Positions 26,379 to 36,087 of a stretch of 64,000 bases of DNA are shown piece by piece (the stretch's first letter is position 1; each line of letters begins with the position of its first letter). The translations under genes were made by a program, and so were the position numbers. The stretch is taken from the NCBI RefSeq assembly GCF_040207125.1, contig NZ_CP157940.1, positions 2,356,001 through 2,420,000 of the forward strand. The letters are read 5' to 3'. The stretch comes from Lacrimispora sp. BS-2. Its GTDB lineage: Bacteria > Bacillota > Clostridia > Lachnospirales > Lachnospiraceae. The notes under the pieces are model-generated. The model saw only the letters and a list, made by a program, of their open reading frames with translations. It had not been told where the DNA came from and searched no databases.

Positions 26379-27989
26379 CTAATTCAAACGCCAGACCAGT
26401 ATTTCTCCTGGCCGGCATTCTTTGTACAAACGGCATGGACCCACCGTTTGTTCTCCTGTCCAATAATCGTTCCAATTTCCTTTTGGCAGATACACCTGCC
26501 TTCCTATCACTCCTTCCTCTAAAACCGGTGCCACTAAAAGCCGGGAACCAAGCATATACTCATCGTCCACCGCGCAGGCCTCTTTATCCTCCGGCCAGTC
26601 AATCACCAGTGCAGCCATAAGGGGGCGGCCCGTATTGGCACTTACCTTTGCTTCCTTAAGAATATAAGGCAGCAGCCGTTCCCTTTCCTTCGTATACCTG
26701 CGGCAAATGTCAAGGACCTCCGGTCTGCCTGTTATCTTTGCCATGTTCCATGGGCTTCTGTCGTTGATCTCTTCTTCCGAAGCCGCCAGAAGCTCAGAAA
26801 ACTGGCCGGAAGCCGGTTCTGAGTGCCACTGCATGACCGGAGCAAAGCAGGCCAGGCAAAAGGATCGCAGATACAATTCGGCGGAAGGCAATTTTCCTGC
26901 AAAGCCCGCAAGGTCAAAGCCCCAGAAGGGCAGACCCGATAAGCCCGCATTTAAGCCTGCCGTCACCACGTGGCGCAGTTCTTCCCAAGTGGACTGCTGG
27001 TCTCCGGCCCAGTGCATGGGCGTGGTCTGGGCACCCGTATATCCGGCCCTGGAAAAGAGCATCCTCTCATCCCCTATAAAGTCTGTATAGGCTCTGGTGT
27101 AAACCATGGCATAACCATTTTTCATCTGGCTTCCGGTCCGCCCGTCAAAGAAACGGGCGTCATCGTCATATACAAACTCTCCGCCGTCGGTCTTAAAACC
27201 GTCCACTCCCATGTCTAACAGGTATTGCCGCTTTCCAAACCACCAGTCACAGGCCGCCGGGTTGGTGAAATCCGGTATCATGGAACCGCCGAACCAGCGC
27301 CCTTCCGGAATCAGATAGGGAGAGCCGTCGGCATTGGTGACAACAAAGCCCTTTTGGACCGCTTCGGCGCAGTCTGCCTCGTGCTCCGGGCAGGTGCGCC
27401 CCGGCTCCAGCTTTTTCAAAACCGGAACCTGCCAGAGAATCAGGCGGATTCCTTTTTCATGAAGGTCCCGGACCATCCGTTCCGGATCGGGAAAACGCTC
27501 TTTGTCAAAGCGGTAAAAGGTTGCTTCATCACTCCAGGCTTCGATTACCACCACAGAGGGCTTCATCCCCTCCCTGACAGCTTCTTCCACCACTTCTTCC
27601 ACCACCGCCTGACTATCCCAGCGGTTAGCGGACATCCAAAGGCCAAAGGCCCAGTCCGGTGGCAGCCTGGGCCGCCCCGTAAGTTTGGTAAACTCTTTAA
27701 GAACCTCTAAGGGTTTCCCCGTAAATGTCCACACATCGTATTGATCCGGAAGCGTAAAGACGATTCCTTCTTCAGTTTTTTCCGTGAAAACAGTAAATTT
27801 TTCCTGTGTGTCCACATAAAGCCCTCCGCCCCCGTCCGTCAAGGCAAAGGGAATGGGCAGATAAGTGGAAGCCCCCTGATTGGTAAAGGTTTCATACACG
27901 TGGTTTTCCCGGGCAAGGCCCTCCTGATTCAATGCGTCAAACCGTTCTCCAAATCCGTAAACGGCCTGGCCAGCAAGCAAACATTTCAT
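26379..27989 (-). CDS. Intracellular short GH31 enzyme, possible cycloalternan-degrading enzyme
   Basis: 536 residues without a signal peptide. The protein begins directly at the YGFGERFD segment, so the N-terminal beta domain present in the secreted enzyme (about 270 residues) is missing. The start is coupled to the upstream permease by an ATGA overlap and has GGAGGAG, so this is not an annotation error. Nucleophile D268 is in FKTDGGE and acid/base D330 in HWAGDQ. WAFGLWMSANRWDSQ is nearly the same as in the secreted transferase. Its position in an importer operon suggests it opens or cuts the imported cyclic glucan. Confidence 0.72.
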   Translation of the reverse strand: MKCLLAGQAVYGFGERFDALNQEGLARENHVYETFTNQGASTYLPIPFALTDGGGGLYVDTQEKFTVFTEKTEEGIVFTLPDQYDVWTFTGKPLEVLKEFTKLTGRPRLPPDWAFGLWMSANRWDSQAVVEEVVEEAVREGMKPSVVVIEAWSDEATFYRFDKERFPDPERMVRDLHEKGIRLILWQVPVLKKLEPGRTCPEHEADCAEAVQKGFVVTNADGSPYLIPEGRWFGGSMIPDFTNPAACDWWFGKRQYLLDMGVDGFKTDGGEFVYDDDARFFDGRTGSQMKNGYAMVYTRAYTDFIGDERMLFSRAGYTGAQTTPMHWAGDQQSTWEELRHVVTAGLNAGLSGLPFWGFDLAGFAGKLPSAELYLRSFCLACFAPVMQWHSEPASGQFSELLAASEEEINDRSPWNMAKITGRPEVLDICRRYTKERERLLPYILKEAKVSANTGRPLMAALVIDWPEDKEACAVDDEYMLGSRLLVAPVLEEGVIGRQVYLPKGNWNDYWTGEQTVGPCRLYKECRPGEILVWRLN

Positions 27990-28810
27990 CCTTTTACTCC
28001 TCCTACCTGTAATCCTGCTGCAAAATACTTCTGTGCAAAAGCATAAACCACCAGAATCGGAAGCATGGAAACCAGGGCCCCCGCCATGAGTAAGTTGTAT
28101 TCGCTTTTGTACTGCCCGTTTAAGGAGCTTAAAATAATTGGCAGGGTAAACTTTGTCTTTGTAGTCAGCATGACCAGCGGCAAAAGATAGTCATTCCATG
28201 CGTCCATAAAACAGATAATCGCCAATGTGGCCAGGCTGGATTTGCACATGGGGCATACGATCCGCAGAAAGACAGTAAAAATTCCCGCGCCGTCAATGGC
28301 AGGTGCTTCCAGATAGACATCAGGAATCGTCATCATGCGCTGGCGCAGCATAAACACCGCAAACACCTTGAACACGCTTGGCAGTACCAAAGCCCCCAGG
28401 CTATCCACCAGCTTCAGTTCTCCCATAAGTAAGTAAAGAGGGATGAACAGCACCTGGGAAGGGATCATCATGGTTGCCAGGTAAACCAGAAAAATCACAT
28501 TTTTCCCCTTAAAATCCAGTTTCGCGAAGGCAAAGGCAGCCATAGCGGAACTGATAATGGTCACGACTACAGAGCTAATGGAAACCACAAGGGAATTAAA
28601 CATGGAAACGGTCATTCCCTCTTTGCTGAATAAATCCGAGAAATTCTTAAAGGTCGGATTTTTGGGTATCCACTGTATGGGCAGGGCCATGATTGCGCCG
28701 TATTCCTTAAAAGAAGTAGACAGCATCCAGAAAAACGGAAGCAAGGTCACGACCGATAGCAAAACAGCCGTCAAATGGTATAAAACTCCAGATACCGCTT
28801 TACGACTCAT
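27986..28810 (-). CDS. Sugar ABC transporter permease, MalG-type
   Basis: About 274 residues from the ATG at 28810; a longer frame reaches 28912 but lies within the upstream permease gene. Six membrane helices and the EAA loop EAPAIDGAGIFTVFLRIVCP, which contacts the ATPase, identify a CUT1 permease. It overlaps the upstream permease by 11 bases and the downstream GH31 gene by 4. No ATPase gene is in the operon, so a shared MsmK-type ATPase encoded elsewhere must energise it. Confidence 0.9.
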   Translation of the reverse strand: MSRKAVSGVLYHLTAVLLSVVTLLPFFWMLSTSFKEYGAIMALPIQWIPKNPTFKNFSDLFSKEGMTVSMFNSLVVSISSVVVTIISSAMAAFAFAKLDFKGKNVIFLVYLATMMIPSQVLFIPLYLLMGELKLVDSLGALVLPSVFKVFAVFMLRQRMMTIPDVYLEAPAIDGAGIFTVFLRIVCPMCKSSLATLAIICFMDAWNDYLLPLVMLTTKTKFTLPIILSSLNGQYKSEYNLLMAGALVSMLPILVVYAFAQKYFAAGLQVGGVKG

Positions 28811-29717
28811 AATACACCCACTTTCTTTGCAGCACGTTTTGCAGTGCGGTAAAGGCAAAAATAATGACAAACAACACCCAGGACCAGGCCGCTGCATAGC
28901 CCATACGGCCAAACTTAAAGGCGTATTTGTAAATCCGCTCCACCATAACCATGGTAGCCCCGTTAGGTCCTGCGTCCCCGTTCTTGGTCATGACCATGAT
29001 CTGCGGGAAAAGCTGAAAGGCATTGATCAGGGACAGCATGATAACGTAGAACAAAATCGGTGACAGCAGGGGCAGGGTAATGCTTTTGAACTTTTGAAAA
29101 TATCCTGCCCCGTCAATGTCAGCGGCCTCGTAGTACTCCGGATTAATGGCCAAAAGGCCGCTAAGCAGGATCATTCCGTAAAATCCCATGTCCTTCCACA
29201 CGCTGGCCAGGACGATGGAGGGCATTGCCCATACCTCGCTTTGGAGCCATAAAGGCCCCTTAATGCCCAGGCTCGCCAAGGCATTGTTGATGGGTCCGTA
29301 CTCCGGACTTAACATCCATTTCCAGATCAGGGCTCCTGCTACCCAGCTGGTCAGCACCGGTATGTAGTAAAGCATCCGGTAAACGGCAGCCATGCGGCTC
29401 TTTCGCTGAATGATCAGGGCAACCATTAAGGAAAACAGCAGGACAAGCGGAAGGTACAGCAGAATGAAATAGGCGTTATGCCCCAAAACCGCCCAGAATT
29501 CAGAATCTTTGACAAGCTGGGAGTAATTGGAAAACCCCACGAACTTGTCGCCGACAAATTGGAAAAAACCGTGGAACAGCCTTACCCTGCTCATCCCCGA
29601 CCAATCGGTGAGGCTAAGCAGCAACGAGGCAAAAATCGGAATCAGATTAAACAGCACAAGTCCGGCCATACTTGGCAAAAGAAAGATAAAGGCCTTTATC
29701 CCCTGTTTTTTATACAT
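28800..29717 (-). CDS. Sugar ABC transporter permease, MalF-type
   Basis: 305 residues with six membrane helices and the EAA motif EAADIDGAGYFQKFKSITLP. It pairs with the MalG-type permease and the lipoprotein binding protein to import an oligosaccharide. The start follows GGAGGG. Given the neighbours, the cargo is probably cycloalternan or a linear alpha-1,3/1,6-glucan fragment. Confidence 0.9.
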   Translation of the reverse strand: MYKKQGIKAFIFLLPSMAGLVLFNLIPIFASLLLSLTDWSGMSRVRLFHGFFQFVGDKFVGFSNYSQLVKDSEFWAVLGHNAYFILLYLPLVLLFSLMVALIIQRKSRMAAVYRMLYYIPVLTSWVAGALIWKWMLSPEYGPINNALASLGIKGPLWLQSEVWAMPSIVLASVWKDMGFYGMILLSGLLAINPEYYEAADIDGAGYFQKFKSITLPLLSPILFYVIMLSLINAFQLFPQIMVMTKNGDAGPNGATMVMVERIYKYAFKFGRMGYAAAWSWVLFVIIFAFTALQNVLQRKWVYYES

Positions 29718-29748
29718 AGCAGTTCCCTCCTGTCAGGCACCATAAACG

Positions 29749-31020
29749 TCAGTCTAATTTGATCTTCTGTTCCAGTTCCGCCTGACACTCATCCAGTGCG
29801 TCTTTAGCGGTAACGTTCCCGGAAATAGAGTTGTTCAAGTGCTTTGTGATGATTTCCTGCATTTCAGACTGCTGTTTTACCACCGGCGGTGTTACCAGAT
29901 AATCCAGAGATTTAAACACAGCTTCCCGGTTCTCCGGAGGAGTGACCTCTAAATAGGAATCCAGTACGTCCGAATAGGTAACAGGCGGAAGCTCCCAGCT
30001 TGCGTCCACGCGGATTTGTGCGGATTCCTTGCTTCCTGCCAGGAAGGCGGCCAAAGCGGCGGCAGCTTCAGGATTGGCGGTCTCTTTGTTTACCACGTAA
30101 GCATTTGAGAAGAAGTGAGTGGCTTTTGCGGTATTCCCCGGCTCTAGCGCTACGTCCCAGGCAAAATTGCAGTTATCCGTAAAGTCGCTGAAGGCCCAGA
30201 TTCCGGTTACGATCATACCAAGACGTCCGGTCTTAAACAAATCCCAATCGCCCATGCCGCCCATTTGTGCGTCTGAGGGCATAACATTGCTGTCCTTCAC
30301 CCAGCCGGACATAATTTCAAGCGTTTCCACATTTTGCGGTAAATTGACGGTAAATTTCTTGCCATCCTCGCTTAATAAGCTTCCGCCGTTCTGCTTCACC
30401 CCTTTGTAAAATTCATGGAAGCTTACGGGGCGGTACAAACCGTAGGTGTCCTGGGAAAGGGCGCGGATTTTCTTTGCGGCCTCTAACATTTCCGCCCAGG
30501 TCCAGTCGTCGGTCGGATAGGCGGCTCCTGCCTGGTCAAATAAGTCCTTGTTGTATATGAGCACCACGTTGGAGAAGGAATTTGGAATTCCAAATTGTTT
30601 TCCCTCGTACTGGAAGGCGTTCAAAGCCGTCTGATTAAAACCCGAAGCATCTCCCATTAAACCGCCCACATCCAGAAGTACATCTTCCGACGCATAGGCT
30701 ACGAAATTCTCAAAATTCAGTTCAAATACGTCTGCCGCACTGCCGCCGACGATTTTGGACTGCAGCTGAGTGAAATAATCGTCATAGCCAAAGCTTTGCA
30801 GTTCTACCTTGACGTCCGGATACTGCTCGTTGAATTTTGCAATCATCTTTTTCAGTGCTTCCTCAGATACACCGCTGCCGGAAAACTGATCCAGCCGGAT
30901 TGTAACGTTTTCTCCGGCTGCGGGTTTTTCTGCAGTTTTGGAACTGCATCCGGAAAGTAAAACTGCTGCACATGCCATTGCACTCACGGCCCATTTATAT
31001 CTTTTTGCTAACTTCATCAT
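29749..31020 (-). CDS. Sugar ABC transporter substrate-binding lipoprotein
   Basis: 423 residues. The N-terminal helix ends in the lipobox LLSGC, giving an acylated Cys near residue 25. The mature part is a CUT1 cluster B binding protein with VTIRLDQFSGSG and YNKDLFDQAG and conserved aromatic residues. It captures the oligosaccharide outside the cell for the two permeases. The start follows AAGGAG. The ligand is inferred from the operon. Confidence 0.9.
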   Translation of the reverse strand: MMKLAKRYKWAVSAMACAAVLLSGCSSKTAEKPAAGENVTIRLDQFSGSGVSEEALKKMIAKFNEQYPDVKVELQSFGYDDYFTQLQSKIVGGSAADVFELNFENFVAYASEDVLLDVGGLMGDASGFNQTALNAFQYEGKQFGIPNSFSNVVLIYNKDLFDQAGAAYPTDDWTWAEMLEAAKKIRALSQDTYGLYRPVSFHEFYKGVKQNGGSLLSEDGKKFTVNLPQNVETLEIMSGWVKDSNVMPSDAQMGGMGDWDLFKTGRLGMIVTGIWAFSDFTDNCNFAWDVALEPGNTAKATHFFSNAYVVNKETANPEAAAALAAFLAGSKESAQIRVDASWELPPVTYSDVLDSYLEVTPPENREAVFKSLDYLVTPPVVKQQSEMQEIITKHLNNSISGNVTAKDALDECQAELEQKIKLD

Positions 31021-31075
31021 AATAAACTGTCTCCTTAATAGAAAGAATGGATGTTGCTTTGTTTTCGTAAAAGGA

Positions 31076-32080
31076 TCAGCGTACCGATCCCCTTTCTACC
31101 AAAGTTAATGGAAATACCTTGTTTTGTAGTGTGTGGTTCTCATTTATCAGGAGTTTCACCGCTTCCGTACCTTTTTCCGCCACATCCTGATGTATGGTGG
31201 TAAGAGGCGGATCACAGGTTCTGGAAAGCAGTGAATCATCAAAACCTATGACGGAAATATCCGTTGGAACTCTTACGCCCCTCCCGCGCAGTCCCATGCA
31301 TAAGCCCACCGCCAGAATGTCTGCACAAACAAACACTCCGTCAGGCCGCTCAGCCAGCCCCGCCAGATATTCCCCCATTTTACAGCCGTATTCAAAGGAC
31401 ACCTCTCCCGACAATAGCAGGGATTCCTCTGTATTCAGTCCGTACTCTTCCAGGGCCTTTTCATACCCCTTATACCGCAGGAAATTCACGCCCCTGTCTT
31501 TGACATGTCCGGTCACGTGGGCAATTTTTCTAAGTCCCTTTTCCAACAGGTACTTCGTAGCCATGTACCCGCCCTGCATATCGTCCACGCTGACCCTGTG
31601 AAAGCCGGGAGCTTCGCAGTAACTGTCCACCAGTACCACAGGGATGTTTAAGTTTTTTAACTGGCGGCATTCCTCATCATCATTCATTCCCACCACGATC
31701 ACGCCGTCCAGTCCCCGGGTTCTGGCCACTTCCGCGTAAGTCTGGCCGGAATCGGCTCCGGAAATCATAATGTGATAACCGCTTTTGCGGGCCGTATACT
31801 CCGCCGCCGACATGAAATCACCGTAAAAGGGATTGGAGAACATTAATTCTTTTCCTGATTCCGTCTGGGGAATCAGCACTCCTAATAAGTTACTTTTGTT
31901 GTTTACCAGGGTGCGGGCCGCCAGATTGGGAATGTATCCCAGTTCTTTTATGGCGTCATTCACCCGCTTAATCGTTTCAGTACTTAAGCTTTGGGAGGGC
32001 GTATTATTGATTACATAAGACACCGTAGCAATGGAAACCCCCGCCATTTCGGCTACATCCTTTAAACCGGGCCGCTTCAT
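31076..32080 (-). CDS. LacI-family repressor of the alpha-glucan operon
   Basis: 334 residues: LacI helix-turn-helix (1-50, LKDVAEMAGVSIATVSYVIN) with the hinge helix, and a periplasmic-binding-like sensor domain (about 60-334). The gene lies inside the operon, 16 bases after the GH65 gene. The operator-like palindrome TGAAACGTTTAA at 36,091-36,102, with its central CG, fits this family. The effector is likely a glucan fragment or a sugar phosphate. Autoregulation follows from its position inside the operon. Confidence 0.88.
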   Translation of the reverse strand: MKRPGLKDVAEMAGVSIATVSYVINNTPSQSLSTETIKRVNDAIKELGYIPNLAARTLVNNKSNLLGVLIPQTESGKELMFSNPFYGDFMSAAEYTARKSGYHIMISGADSGQTYAEVARTRGLDGVIVVGMNDDEECRQLKNLNIPVVLVDSYCEAPGFHRVSVDDMQGGYMATKYLLEKGLRKIAHVTGHVKDRGVNFLRYKGYEKALEEYGLNTEESLLLSGEVSFEYGCKMGEYLAGLAERPDGVFVCADILAVGLCMGLRGRGVRVPTDISVIGFDDSLLSRTCDPPLTTIHQDVAEKGTEAVKLLINENHTLQNKVFPLTLVERGSVR

Positions 32081-32096
32081 AAAATCACCTTCTTTC

Positions 32097-34262
32097 TTAT
32101 GATTTTTTATTTTCTTCCTTTTCTATCCTTCCGCCTTTTTCATCAATCACTGCTAAATACCGCTTTCCTTTTATATAAAAGTGAAAAGATAAACGTTCCC
32201 AGTCCTTTGGAAGCCTGGGAGATAACTCCGGCTTGCCGCTCTTTCCCAGTGACAGACCTGCGAAACCAAAAACCACTGCCTGCCAGGTAGCGCCTACTGC
32301 TGCCAAATGGATGCCTTCCCGCCCCGTATTCTTCATCCGGTCTTCCAGATCCAGAAACAGGCTTTTATCAAAATATTCACTGGCCTTCTGCTCCAGACCT
32401 AAATACGCCGCCGCCCAGGCGTGAATTCCAAAGCTTAGGCTGGAATCATGAAGCGTCAGCGGTTCATAAAAGTCCCATATAGCTTTTTTCTGCCGTTTCG
32501 TAAACACTTCCGGCTTTAAGACCATGAGCAGTATCAAATCCGCCTGCTTTATCACCTGATATCTCTGGAGCCAGTCAAAATCGTACTGATGGTATGCTGC
32601 GCTTCCGTCCCCGGTCTTTCTCCCTGGAAATGCTTCCAGCCGGAGGAAATTGTCGTCCTGAATGTACAAATCCCTGTCAGAATCGTATTCGACCTGGCTT
32701 TTTTCTATAATATCCTGCCATCTTTTCATTTCCGAAGCGCTGGCTTCCGCATCCTTTCTCTGGACCGCCTCCAATGCCAGCCGGAGATTATGACGGGCCA
32801 GAAGTACCGTATAGGCGTTGTTTCCAGAGACGCCGCAGTATTCATCGGGTCCCTTAACAAAGAGTAGATTATAAACATCCTTTCTTTGGTCATAGGAAAA
32901 TCTTCCGGCCCAATACCTGGCGGTTTCCACATACAGCTGCGCTGACTGGCGCTCCAGGGTTCCATCTCCTGAAACCTTTAAGTAATTTTCAACGGCATAG
33001 GCCACGTCTGCGGTAATGTGAATCTCACAGCGCCCGATGTCCCAGCTTTGGCATTGTTCTATGCCGCCTATGGAGCACATCCACGGATACCTGGCTCCCG
33101 GCAGATTTAGCGCTTTTGCGTTCTTCTTTGCGTCCGGCAGAGTGTTTAAGCGAAACAGGATCAAATCTCTTGCGGCCTGCGGGTCCGTATATAAGTAAAA
33201 CGGCAGCAGGAAAATATCCGTATCCCAGAAGCAGCAGCCCTTGTACCGTCCATGGGTCAAGCCCCTTGCACCAATGCTGACCATGGGATTGTCATAGGGG
33301 CAATTCTGAATAAGCTGAAATAAATTGTACCGCAGGGCGGACTGGATAGAGCTGTCCTTTCCTTTTTGGGTGATCTGTATGTCAGCCTGGTCCCAGCGGG
33401 ATTTCCAGGCCCCTTCGCTGTCTTTTAACAGTTTTGCAAAGGAATGGTTTATGACGTGAGGGCGTAAGTCCTGCCTGACCTCAGGGAGCGCTTCCGAATC
33501 CTTGGAAGCTGCTTCTGAATCCTTAAAAACTGCTTCCGTATATAGAATCTTTTCGATTCTCACCATTTCCCCTTTTACCAGCGGAATGTTCAGTTCTTTC
33601 GCTGGGCAGTCAGTCACCGAAGCGTCCTTTGCCGTGCCTTTGCTTTGAAAAATGCGGGCAGTCATGGCTACATGCAGACGTCCGGAAGCTTTGCTGTCAG
33701 CCTTTAAAAAACAGTAGTCCTCTCCTGTTTCCGTTTCTGAAACAGATAGCAAGGACACGGTATCCAAGTTTTCCTTTGTCTGGTCGTCATCTACAGGCAG
33801 GTTCACGGTTTTCCCGTCTATGCCCATGAAAACTGCTGCGTTTCCGCTGTAGTTTAAGGCCGTCAGTTCCAGAGAAAGAGCCGACACGTGTTTGTTATCC
33901 ATACTGATAAAGCGGGAAATGTCTATTTGCGTTTCTCTTCCTTCCTTATCTTTCCACACCGACTTCCTCTCAAAAAGGCCGTTACCCATATCCAGGGATT
34001 GGGAAAAAGATAAGTAATCCCCTGTCCCCAGGGAAAGCTGAAAGTGAAACAGATCCGACAAATTCACCATGTCCGTAACACCGGGACCGATATACTCAAA
34101 GCCGCCTGCCAGATAGTTACAGCGCTCGTGGGCCTTTGCCCCGTCCATGTAAAATGCACAGCGGGACCCCAGATAGCCGTTTGCCTGGCTGAATATGGTT
34201 TCCAAAAACTTTGGGTCCTCTCTGCCCTCACAGCGTATCTTCCATGGCTCATATTGAATCAT
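32097..34262 (-). CDS. GH65 glycoside phosphorylase
   Basis: About 721 residues from the ATG at 34262 (GGGAGGTG site), overlapping the upstream gene by 14 bases. The catalytic acid is E474 in VKGPDEYCGVSGNNAYT, and the inverting-phosphorylase fold has the usual N-terminal beta domain and (alpha/alpha)6 barrel (CFWDTDIFLLPF). GH65 enzymes phosphorolyse maltose, kojibiose, nigerose or trehalose to beta-glucose-1-phosphate. With pgmB in the operon and alpha-1,3/1,6-glucan enzymes around it, a nigerose- or isomaltose-type disaccharide is the likely substrate; specificity is not visible in the sequence. Confidence 0.88.
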   Translation of the reverse strand: MIQYEPWKIRCEGREDPKFLETIFSQANGYLGSRCAFYMDGAKAHERCNYLAGGFEYIGPGVTDMVNLSDLFHFQLSLGTGDYLSFSQSLDMGNGLFERKSVWKDKEGRETQIDISRFISMDNKHVSALSLELTALNYSGNAAVFMGIDGKTVNLPVDDDQTKENLDTVSLLSVSETETGEDYCFLKADSKASGRLHVAMTARIFQSKGTAKDASVTDCPAKELNIPLVKGEMVRIEKILYTEAVFKDSEAASKDSEALPEVRQDLRPHVINHSFAKLLKDSEGAWKSRWDQADIQITQKGKDSSIQSALRYNLFQLIQNCPYDNPMVSIGARGLTHGRYKGCCFWDTDIFLLPFYLYTDPQAARDLILFRLNTLPDAKKNAKALNLPGARYPWMCSIGGIEQCQSWDIGRCEIHITADVAYAVENYLKVSGDGTLERQSAQLYVETARYWAGRFSYDQRKDVYNLLFVKGPDEYCGVSGNNAYTVLLARHNLRLALEAVQRKDAEASASEMKRWQDIIEKSQVEYDSDRDLYIQDDNFLRLEAFPGRKTGDGSAAYHQYDFDWLQRYQVIKQADLILLMVLKPEVFTKRQKKAIWDFYEPLTLHDSSLSFGIHAWAAAYLGLEQKASEYFDKSLFLDLEDRMKNTGREGIHLAAVGATWQAVVFGFAGLSLGKSGKPELSPRLPKDWERLSFHFYIKGKRYLAVIDEKGGRIEKEENKKS

Positions 34263-36066
34263 TTTCCACACCTCCCTCATTCAACCCTTCCATTAAGCAA
34301 TAAGCCAAAAATCCGGCACAGGTCGCAAATGCTGCTCCCGTGGTACATTCGCCTGTCATTTCATCCACACTTTCACAGGCAATTCCATTGTCCATGGAAG
34401 CCCTGCGCAGAAAGTCTAAAGACGCTTCCTTCCTGCCGCTGATCAGCCCGTTGGCAACGCTTAAGATCCAGGGATGGGGCGCATGGGGGCAGCCAATATC
34501 GGAAAAAGGCTTTCCTGCAAAAGAGTATGCATAATCTGGACTCCGCAGAATCTCAACTGTATTTTGCCAAATGGAATCCTCCCTTGTACAAAAGCCTAAA
34601 AAGGGCAAAAGCTCCAGGCTTCCCGGCGGTTCGTCGTACACGTCCCAGTTCCCTTCCTCATCAACGGACCAGACAAAAATCTTTTTCCCCTGATATTCCT
34701 TAATACAATGGGTGCAAATGGCACGAAACAAGGTTGAAGCTTCTTCTTCCAGCCACTTAAGCGTTTCAGTAGGCCACAAATTTTGGTACAGTTTTTCCAG
34801 ATCCCGCAGGCACCGCCAGGTCAGAACATTGTCATATGTGCCATAGGGATAAACCCGCATGTCGTCTGTTGGCTGTAAAAAGGTTTCATACAGATGAAGG
34901 GCCTCGCTTCGCTTGGTCTTTAATATAGAAAGGATTTTCTTTACTCCTCTCTCAATATGGCTTTCCTTCAAACAATCAGCCTCTCCCGTAGCATTTACGT
35001 AACGGCTAAGGGCCATTAAGGGGGCACACAGTTCATCCAGTTCAAAGCCCGGTTCCAACACTGTCCCGTCTATGTAGCGGCTGTGAATGCCGATTTGTTT
35101 GATCTGACGGGTAAATACGTAATCCAGAAGTTCCTTTGCATACTGGGGGTCCGCCTTAAGAATGGAAGGAAAACTCCACAGCAGGCTGTCCCTGTCCCAA
35201 TAGGCTGCGCTGACGTAATACCTGGGGCTTCTGGAAGTGACCATGACCACTTCCTCCGTATCCATGGTCATTCCCGTGGCATAAAAGAAGTTGAAAAACA
35301 AGTTCCTGTTTAACAGGGAATCCACATCCGGTATGCCCACGGTCTTCTGGCGCTTACGCAGCCAGCACAGAGTTTCCTCGTAAACCGCATCAAAGCTCTG
35401 CCGCAAAAGTTCCTTTGCTGCCGTAGCCGCAGATACCTCTTCAAAGCCCACGCCCCAGAAAGTGTCCAGTACCACTGATTCGCCGGATTTTAACAGGCGA
35501 TCATGGGTTCCTATGTATCGTATTTCCTCACCTTGTTCAAATTCCCATTTAACAGGCAAAGCCGCCATGGGTGCAAATGCCATGACCGGCATTCCAATGG
35601 ACAAATCAAAGATTGGGCCGTCATTCCAGCCGGAATGGTATATCTTTCTCTGTCCCGTAACCGTCTTATCCTCGTTGACGCTGTGAGTCACTTTTCCCCA
35701 GGCTCCGCTGAAACCGCAGGAAATCTCCCTTTCTTTGCCGGAATGATTCGTGATGGTCAAACGTATGGCAAAAGCCTTCTGGCCTATGGGAGCCAGAAAA
35801 ATTCCCTCTGTACAAACGCCGTCCTTCTCCGATTCAAACCTGGGAATCCAGTCACATTCCCGCTTCCATTTCAAATCACAGAGCAGATCCCCTTCCTCCG
35901 CCCGCACAAAGGGCCGTATGAGAGGTTCGCTTTCACCGCCCCAAAAAGCCAGCATCCCTTTATAACCCATATGCAGCACCGTAAAACTTTCTATGGACGC
36001 TGTAGTCTGGTCCAATGTCGGCAGGCTGACAAATTCATTCCCCGTGGGCATATAGCAATCTTGCAT
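34249..36066 (-). CDS. Putative (alpha/alpha)6-barrel glycoside hydrolase, family not identified
   Basis: About 605 residues from the ATG at 36066 (GGGGAGGTG site). An N-terminal beta-sandwich (about 1-225) precedes a helical barrel with SAAYWDRDSLLWSFP, ELDELCAPLMAL, and a C-terminal part PHAPHPWILS and IACESVDEMTG. The layout recalls GH15/GH63/GH125-like enzymes; acidic residues in WDRD and ESVDE are candidate catalysts. There is no signal peptide. It is the first gene of the operon, so its role is probably central to intracellular glucan breakdown. I cannot assign a family. Confidence 0.6.
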   Translation of the reverse strand: MQDCYMPTGNEFVSLPTLDQTTASIESFTVLHMGYKGMLAFWGGESEPLIRPFVRAEEGDLLCDLKWKRECDWIPRFESEKDGVCTEGIFLAPIGQKAFAIRLTITNHSGKEREISCGFSGAWGKVTHSVNEDKTVTGQRKIYHSGWNDGPIFDLSIGMPVMAFAPMAALPVKWEFEQGEEIRYIGTHDRLLKSGESVVLDTFWGVGFEEVSAATAAKELLRQSFDAVYEETLCWLRKRQKTVGIPDVDSLLNRNLFFNFFYATGMTMDTEEVVMVTSRSPRYYVSAAYWDRDSLLWSFPSILKADPQYAKELLDYVFTRQIKQIGIHSRYIDGTVLEPGFELDELCAPLMALSRYVNATGEADCLKESHIERGVKKILSILKTKRSEALHLYETFLQPTDDMRVYPYGTYDNVLTWRCLRDLEKLYQNLWPTETLKWLEEEASTLFRAICTHCIKEYQGKKIFVWSVDEEGNWDVYDEPPGSLELLPFLGFCTREDSIWQNTVEILRSPDYAYSFAGKPFSDIGCPHAPHPWILSVANGLISGRKEASLDFLRRASMDNGIACESVDEMTGECTTGAAFATCAGFLAYCLMEGLNEGGVENDSI

Positions 36067-36087
36067 AAAAAACACCTCCCCGAATTT

